Below, piece after piece: positions 59,607 to 64,000 of a stretch of 64,000 nt of DNA. The translations under genes were made by a program, and so were the position numbers. The stretch is taken from contig NZ_CM001441.1 of assembly GCF_000244895.1 (NCBI RefSeq), positions 2,624,226 through 2,688,225 of the forward strand, given 5' to 3'. The first letter of the stretch is position 1, and each line of letters begins with the position of its first letter. Below the pieces are notes generated by a model. The model was not told the DNA's origin and did not search any database. It was given only the letters and a program-made list of their open reading frames with translations. Source of the DNA: Desulfosporosinus youngiae DSM 17734. GTDB taxonomy: Bacteria > Bacillota > Desulfitobacteriia > Desulfitobacteriales > Desulfitobacteriaceae.

Positions 59607-60470
59607 CTGGCAGCAAGCGATGGTCAGACTATTGGTAGCTTAGAAAAACTGGAGATCGAGTTTTTGCTTGAAGGAATCTATAGAATTAGTGGTTATGACT
59701 TTAGAAATTATGTGTTGTCGTCCATTCGCCGGCGTATATGGCATCGTGTTCAGGCAGAAAGGTTAACCACAATCACAGGACTACAGGAAAAGATTTTTCA
59801 TGATACATCTTGTATGGAGCGATTAATCAAGGATTTTTCGATACAAGTCACGGAAATGTTCAGAGATCCTGGATTTTTCATATCATTTCGAAAAAATGTA
59901 ATCCCACTAATCAAAAAATCCCCGTTAATTAAAATTTGGCATGCGGGCTGTTCTACCGGGGAAGAAGTGTATTCTATGGCTATTCTTTTGTCAGAAGAAG
60001 GGCTGTATGATAAAACCCGTCTCTATGCGACGGATATAAATGAAAATGCCATTGAAATGGCTAAAAGAGGTGTTTATTCTCTTGGAAAAATGAAAACGTA
60101 CACAAGTAATTATCTGAATGCTGGGGGGAGGCAATCTTTTTCAAACTATTATACGTTAAGAGGAGAAAATGCAGTTTTTGATAATGTACTCCGGAAAAAT
60201 ATCGTTTTCGCTAAACATAACTTAGTAAGCGATAGCTCATTTAATGAATTTAACGTAATAATCTGTAGAAATGTTTTAATCTATTTTAACAAAGAGTTGG
60301 AGAATAAAGTGCATGGTCTCTTTTATAACAGTTTAGGACCCAGGGGGATTTTAGCTTTAGGAAAAAAAGAAACCATTAAATTTACTACTTATAATGATAA
60401 CTACAGCAAAATTGATAATGAAGAAAACATTTATCAAAAGATGCAAAAGGGAGCTAATGATGAAGGATAA
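59607..60470 (+). CDS. CheR-type chemoreceptor methyltransferase, apparent CTG start
   Basis: 287 residues if read from CTG 59607, which follows AGGTAGGTGAG and restores the full N-terminal helix (EKLEIEFLLEGIYRISGYDF). TTG 59664 would cut this conserved helix. SAM-binding motif IWHAGCSTGEEVYSMAI, then ATDINENAIEMAKRGVYS and the NVIICRNVLIYFNKELENKV block are typical of CheR. Methylates glutamates of chemoreceptors or of a partner sensor. No mcp or cheB nearby; the kinase before it may be part of a Che-like pathway (inference). Confidence 0.85.
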   Translation: MAASDGQTIGSLEKLEIEFLLEGIYRISGYDFRNYVLSSIRRRIWHRVQAERLTTITGLQEKIFHDTSCMERLIKDFSIQVTEMFRDPGFFISFRKNVIPLIKKSPLIKIWHAGCSTGEEVYSMAILLSEEGLYDKTRLYATDINENAIEMAKRGVYSLGKMKTYTSNYLNAGGRQSFSNYYTLRGENAVFDNVLRKNIVFAKHNLVSDSSFNEFNVIICRNVLIYFNKELENKVHGLFYNSLGPRGILALGKKETIKFTTYNDNYSKIDNEENIYQKMQKGANDEG

Positions 60471-61524
60471 AGTTAAAATCTTAATGGTTGATGACCGGGT
60501 GGAAAATCTTTTAGCGTTAGAAGCTATTTTAGAGTCAAACTCCTATGATTTGATAAGGGCCCATTCAGGGCACGAAGCCCTAAAGCAAGTGCTGGATCAC
60601 GACTTTGCCTTAATTCTGTTAGATGTACAAATGCCGGAAATCGATGGCTTTGAAACAGCAAGCTTGATAAGGATGAGAGAAAAATCACAGCATACCCCCA
60701 TCATTTTCATTACTGCAAATTATCAGGAGCAAGAACAAATTAATAAAGGATACGAGCTTGGAGCCATAGATTATATTTTAAAACCTGTGAACCCAGCGAA
60801 TCTCAGATATAAAGTCGCTCGTTTTGTTGACTTATATAATTATCAAGATGAAATGATCGAAGAAGAAATGCTCAGATCCCATCAACTTAGACTTTTGGGG
60901 GAAATGGCAGCCGGAGTCAGTCATGAGGTTAGAAATCCAATAACCGGAGTGAGAGCCTATCTTCAATTAATTCAGGGAAAAAGCGAGTTTGTAAACTATC
61001 AGGAAGATATAAGCTTGATGATAAGTGAACTTGACCGGGCGAAATTACTAATCAGCGAATTCCTATCCCTGGGACGCAGTAGTCCATCACAGTTTGAAAT
61101 GAATAATCTGAATATCCTGGTTAATACTCTGAAACCACTCATTCTGGCTGACGCTAAGCATCATAAAATGACAGCCAGAATAGAGACCGGCGATGTGCCT
61201 GATTTTAGTATGAACAGTAAAGAGATACGGCAAATCACTTTAAACTTATGCCGAAATGGTTTGGAAGCAATGGCTCCAAGAGGCTGCCTTGTCATTAAAA
61301 CCTATTTGGAAAATAATCAGGTTGTTCTTTCCATTCAGGACCAAGGCAAGGGCATTAATCCGGAAATTCTAAAAAAGCTGGGAACGCCTTTTCTAACCGA
61401 TAAGGAGAGTGGAAATGGATTGGGACTTAGTATTTGTTATTCTATCGCTGCACGTCATAATGCAACTATAGAGGTCAATACAAGTTCGAAGGGTACGACG
61501 TTTTTTGTTAAATTCAAATTGTAG
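60460..61524 (+). CDS. Response regulator-histidine kinase fusion
   Basis: 354 residues from ATG 60460 (or 60457) behind AAAAGGGAG, overlapping cheR by 11 bp. Receiver domain 1-120 with DD (MVDDRVENLL), phospho-Asp in LILLDVQMPEIDGFE and K in YILKPVNP; then HisKA with phospho-His in GEMAAGVSHEVRNPITGV (about 152) and HATPase with LTLNLCRNGLEAM, QDQGKGI and GNGLGLSI. Soluble. Resembles sporulation-type or KinB-like soluble kinases; likely takes phosphate from the hybrid kinase (inference). Confidence 0.9.
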   Translation: MKDKVKILMVDDRVENLLALEAILESNSYDLIRAHSGHEALKQVLDHDFALILLDVQMPEIDGFETASLIRMREKSQHTPIIFITANYQEQEQINKGYELGAIDYILKPVNPANLRYKVARFVDLYNYQDEMIEEEMLRSHQLRLLGEMAAGVSHEVRNPITGVRAYLQLIQGKSEFVNYQEDISLMISELDRAKLLISEFLSLGRSSPSQFEMNNLNILVNTLKPLILADAKHHKMTARIETGDVPDFSMNSKEIRQITLNLCRNGLEAMAPRGCLVIKTYLENNQVVLSIQDQGKGINPEILKKLGTPFLTDKESGNGLGLSICYSIAARHNATIEVNTSSKGTTFFVKFKL

Positions 61525-61668
61525 CTTACGTTAGAATTGCCTTGATTAAAGATAGTCCTTTATTTTATGACAAAAGAACATAAAGTTTTCGGACATACTT
61601 CAACAGACTTTTCAGGGAATTAGGACTATAGTTTAGATACTAATTCTTTTTGTTGGAGAGTGAATATC

Positions 61669-62028
61669 TTGGCTAATATTCTAATGATTGAAGACAATAC
61701 CTTCATTGGTCGGGTAATCCAGATGGTCTTGGAAGAAGTTGGACATAAAGTAGAATGGTGTAAATCAGGCACAGAGGCTTTTGACGTATTAGATAGCAAA
61801 CAACCTGATTTAGTAATGACGGATTTGGGTTTGCCCGGAAAAAGCGGGAAAGAAGTGCTTGAAAAAATGCGGTCGGAACAACATCTTGTTGGGGTTCCTG
61901 CTATAATTATGACGGGCAGTTTTCCTGACAGCAAAGATTATCCCGAAAAGAACTTTTACCAAGGAATTTTAGAAAAACCCTTTGACTTAGAGGAATTAAA
62001 AACTACTATAAAACAATGGGTGTCTTGA
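61669..62028 (+). CDS. Single-domain response regulator (CheY-like)
   Basis: 119 residues from TTG 61669, 10 nt after GGAG (GTG 61660 is also in frame but overlaps the site). Receiver only: IEDNTFIGRV, phospho-Asp in LVMTDLGLPGKSG, T/S in IIMTGSFP and K in ILEKPFD. No output domain, so it acts by protein contact, as a phosphate relay or on a motor or partner. Last member of the signalling cluster. Confidence 0.88.
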   Translation: MANILMIEDNTFIGRVIQMVLEEVGHKVEWCKSGTEAFDVLDSKQPDLVMTDLGLPGKSGKEVLEKMRSEQHLVGVPAIIMTGSFPDSKDYPEKNFYQGILEKPFDLEELKTTIKQWVS

Positions 62029-62066
62029 TTTGATAGTCTATTACATAGGCATTTAGTCCGAAGTAA

Positions 62067-62107
62067 AACGCACCTCGACATGAACGTTTTTATGTCAGAG
62101 GTGCGTT
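62067..62107. terminator. Bidirectional terminator between convergent units
   Basis: AACGCACCTC/GAGGTGCGTT outer arms with ACAT/ATGT inner pairing; AT-rich on both sides. Confidence 0.75.
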
Positions 62108-62127
62108 ATATTTATATTAAACAACTA

Positions 62128-63513
62128 TTAATCTGCCTTTTGGTTGGCCATAACCCTGCGATGGGAGGGCAGTAAGGCACTGGTCAGTAAGGTAATAACA
62201 GAAGTGGCAAAAACCAGAATAAAGACCATATGCAAGCCTTGGGCCATACCTCTTTGGTTCAGAGTATTGTTAAACACGGTGCCCAGGGCCGCGATGCCTA
62301 CAGTTTGTCCAAGTGAGCGGGAAAACGTATTGGAGGCTGTAGCCGCTCCCCGTAAATTCCAGCCAACAGCCGACTGAACCAAGACGGTTAACGGGGTGAA
62401 AGAACAACCCATGCCGAAGCCGATGACAACCATGATCCCGACTAAATACCAATAAGGAGACCCGGGATTAATCAGCAGCAGCCAGGCCGACCCCGCCATA
62501 ATCATGACCGCGCCGAAGACAGCAGTGGCTTTGGAGCCGATTCGGTACATGAACCTTCCGGCCAAGGTTGAGGCCAAAGGCCAAGCGAAGGACATGGGCA
62601 TCAGAGTCAGCCCCGAACTGGTAGCACTATGCCCCAGCAGGCTTTGAATCCAGACAGGCAGGTAAACATTGACGCCGATCAGTACGCCGCTGGCCACAAA
62701 ACCAACAGCATTGGATACGGCAATGACCGGAATTTTAAAGAGGGAGAGGGGCAGCATAGGTTCCTTAGCTTTGGTTTCTACAATTAGGAAGGCCAGGAGA
62801 AATACCAAGGCCACGATAAAAAGGGAGATGATCTCCACTGAACTCCAGGCGTAGAACTGTCCTCCGCTGATTAGGGCGAAGAGCAGGGAGCCCATGGAAA
62901 TGGTAAACAAGGCGGTTCCCAAATAGTCAATAGACTTCTTGGTTTTTTCCAGGGCCGTTTCGTGAAGGAAACTGAAGACTAAGAAAATGGCAATGATGCC
63001 GACGGGAACATTGATATAAAAAATCCAGCGCCAGGAAATGTGATCAACAAACAGTCCTCCTACTAATGGGCCGAGCAGACCGGCAACGCCCCAGACCGAG
63101 CTGAAGACACCCTGCATTCGTGCCCGTTCTTCCCCGGGATAAAGATCGGCGATGATGGTAAAGGTCAGGGGCAGCACGGCCCCGGCACCCAGGCCCTGAA
63201 AGCCGCGGAAGATAATGAGCTGGTGCATGGTTTGGGCCATACCGGACACCATGGAACCGATGACGAAGAGGGCAACTCCAAAGATAAACACGGGCTTTCT
63301 TCCGAACAGGTCGGCAAGCTTGCCGTAAATGGGTGTGGTTACGGAGGATGTCAGCAAATAAATCGCAAACACCCAACTGAGTAAATTCAAGCCGCTTAAT
63401 TGGTCAACGATGTGAGGCATAGCGGTGGTAATGATGGTCGTATCCAGAGCGACCAGTAAAATCGATACAAGCATGGCTAGAGTAACCATCTTGCGCTGGG
63501 TTGTCTTCTCCAT
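62128..63513 (-). CDS. MFS drug:H+ antiporter, 14-span DHA2 type (EmrB/QacA)
   Basis: 461 residues with about 13-14 membrane segments. Motif A is GKLADLFGRKPVF, motif C region GVAGLLGPLVGGLF, and motif D1 VALDTTIITTAMPHI at the start. Exports lipophilic or aromatic compounds using the proton gradient. Followed upstream (39 bp) by a flavin-binding oxidase-like gene on the same strand, so the two may be one operon; no TetR regulator is in view. Confidence 0.9.
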   Translation of the reverse strand: MEKTTQRKMVTLAMLVSILLVALDTTIITTAMPHIVDQLSGLNLLSWVFAIYLLTSSVTTPIYGKLADLFGRKPVFIFGVALFVIGSMVSGMAQTMHQLIIFRGFQGLGAGAVLPLTFTIIADLYPGEERARMQGVFSSVWGVAGLLGPLVGGLFVDHISWRWIFYINVPVGIIAIFLVFSFLHETALEKTKKSIDYLGTALFTISMGSLLFALISGGQFYAWSSVEIISLFIVALVFLLAFLIVETKAKEPMLPLSLFKIPVIAVSNAVGFVASGVLIGVNVYLPVWIQSLLGHSATSSGLTLMPMSFAWPLASTLAGRFMYRIGSKATAVFGAVMIMAGSAWLLLINPGSPYWYLVGIMVVIGFGMGCSFTPLTVLVQSAVGWNLRGAATASNTFSRSLGQTVGIAALGTVFNNTLNQRGMAQGLHMVFILVFATSVITLLTSALLPSHRRVMANQKAD

Positions 63514-63552
63514 TTGGTCAATGATCCCCTTTAAAGGCTCTTGAATGGGCAG

Positions 63553-63945
63553 TTAGAATTTTATGGTTCTGGGCTCAGCGGTAAAGGAAGCGATGGTAGC
63601 TGTGGCATCTTTCAAATACAATACCTGGGTGTTGTCATCGCTGGCCGAATACCGGTCCTGAAGGGAAGGATAGTTATCCAGCATACTCTGTTTGGCTTCA
63701 ACCCGGTCATCCTCCATGGCGACGGCCTGAACGCGAATCCATTCCTGACCATTAAAAGCACAGATTTCAATTTTGGGATTGGCCAGCATTTGCTTGGAAA
63801 CATCCTTTGCTTTGCCGGTTTGAATGTAAAGCTTACCCTCAAAAATGTTGACGGTCCCGAAAGGACGGACTCGCGGCTGATCCCCGTCAACGGTTGCTAA
63901 GTAATAAGTCTGGCACTTCTTTAAGAAATCAAAAACCTCTTGCAT
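63553..63945 (-). CDS. Pyridoxamine 5'-phosphate oxidase-like flavin-binding protein
   Basis: 130 residues from ATG 63945 behind GAAAGGAG; a longer frame to 63972 has no site. Split-barrel FMN-binding marks: CQTYYLATVDGDQPRVRPFG, IFEGKLYIQTGKAKDVSKQM and NPKIEICAFNGQEWIRVQA. Small members of this group (MSMEG_3380- or FlaRed-like) bind FMN, F420 or haem; few make PLP. First gene of the unit with the MFS exporter. Confidence 0.83.
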   Translation of the reverse strand: MQEVFDFLKKCQTYYLATVDGDQPRVRPFGTVNIFEGKLYIQTGKAKDVSKQMLANPKIEICAFNGQEWIRVQAVAMEDDRVEAKQSMLDNYPSLQDRYSASDDNTQVLYLKDATATIASFTAEPRTIKF

Positions 63946-64000
63946 GTGAAAACTCCTTTCAAATTTATACACCTAAATTTACAATACTAGGATTGAAATA

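Overview
The window looks like the chromosome of an anaerobic, low-to-mid GC Gram-positive bacterium of the Desulfitobacterium/Desulfosporosinus (Peptococcaceae) type. This is inference from gene content: a CooA-CooS-CooC carbon monoxide module, strong AGGAGG ribosome binding sites, FMN, cobalamin and T-box leader RNAs, a LexA box of Gram-positive form, DUF3793/NifX-like iron-regulated genes, a YedE/TusA/DUF3343/desulfurase cluster and many lipoproteins. I saw no rRNA or tRNA gene, CRISPR array or intact insertion sequence.

Layout. 1-2.5 kb: minus-strand envelope-glycan operon (HAD phosphatase, UbiA-like transferase, GT39-like membrane glycosyltransferase). 3-5.8 kb: YtrA-type GntR regulator with its operator and an ABC transporter operon. 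6.1-8.0 kb: ECF sigma factor and membrane anti-sigma factor. 8.1-17.9 kb: a decayed accessory region with an integrase stub, a RelE/ParE-type toxin-antitoxin pair, fragments resembling JetD, DUF1835, Fic and helicase proteins, a frameshifted ABC ATPase, an intact radical SAM plus PAS pair, an aspartic-protease pair and a CarD regulator. It also holds broken copies of cooC and of the uvrD helicase whose intact versions lie at 20.7-24.3 kb. 17.9-21.5 kb: cooA, cooS, cooC. 22-24.3 kb: SOS-controlled UvrD helicase. 24.7-32.3 kb: small lipoproteins, a diguanylate cyclase response regulator, a type I toxin/antisense RNA cassette, an ABC exporter and a PrsA-like foldase. 32.5-35.4 kb: HxlR regulator with flavoprotein, FMN riboswitch with ribB, flavodoxin. 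37.4-45.4 kb: a cobalamin riboswitch followed by a Nik/Opp-type ABC importer, a zinc deacylase-family protein and a MATE exporter. 45.5-50.4 kb: T-box-controlled aminotransferase and the YedE/TusA/DUF3343/desulfurase set. 50.7-54.3 kb: large catalase and a Fur-box operon. 54.9-56.5 kb: PstS-like lipoprotein and a gene-free stretch with long-range pairing, a candidate structured RNA. 56.9-62.0 kb: sensor kinase, CheR and response-regulator cluster. 62.1-64 kb: MFS exporter and a flavin-binding oxidase-like protein.

How the genes fit together. CooA is placed to sense CO and switch on cooS/cooC. The riboswitches tie ribB to FMN and the Nik/Opp importer to cobalamin, so that importer is probably for cobalt or a cobalt chelate. 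Three coding regions appear to use non-standard start codons (ATC, ATA, CTG), each placed behind a good ribosome binding site. Several short repeats show how the region rearranged: duplicated gene junctions, broken gene copies and a duplicated toxin cassette.
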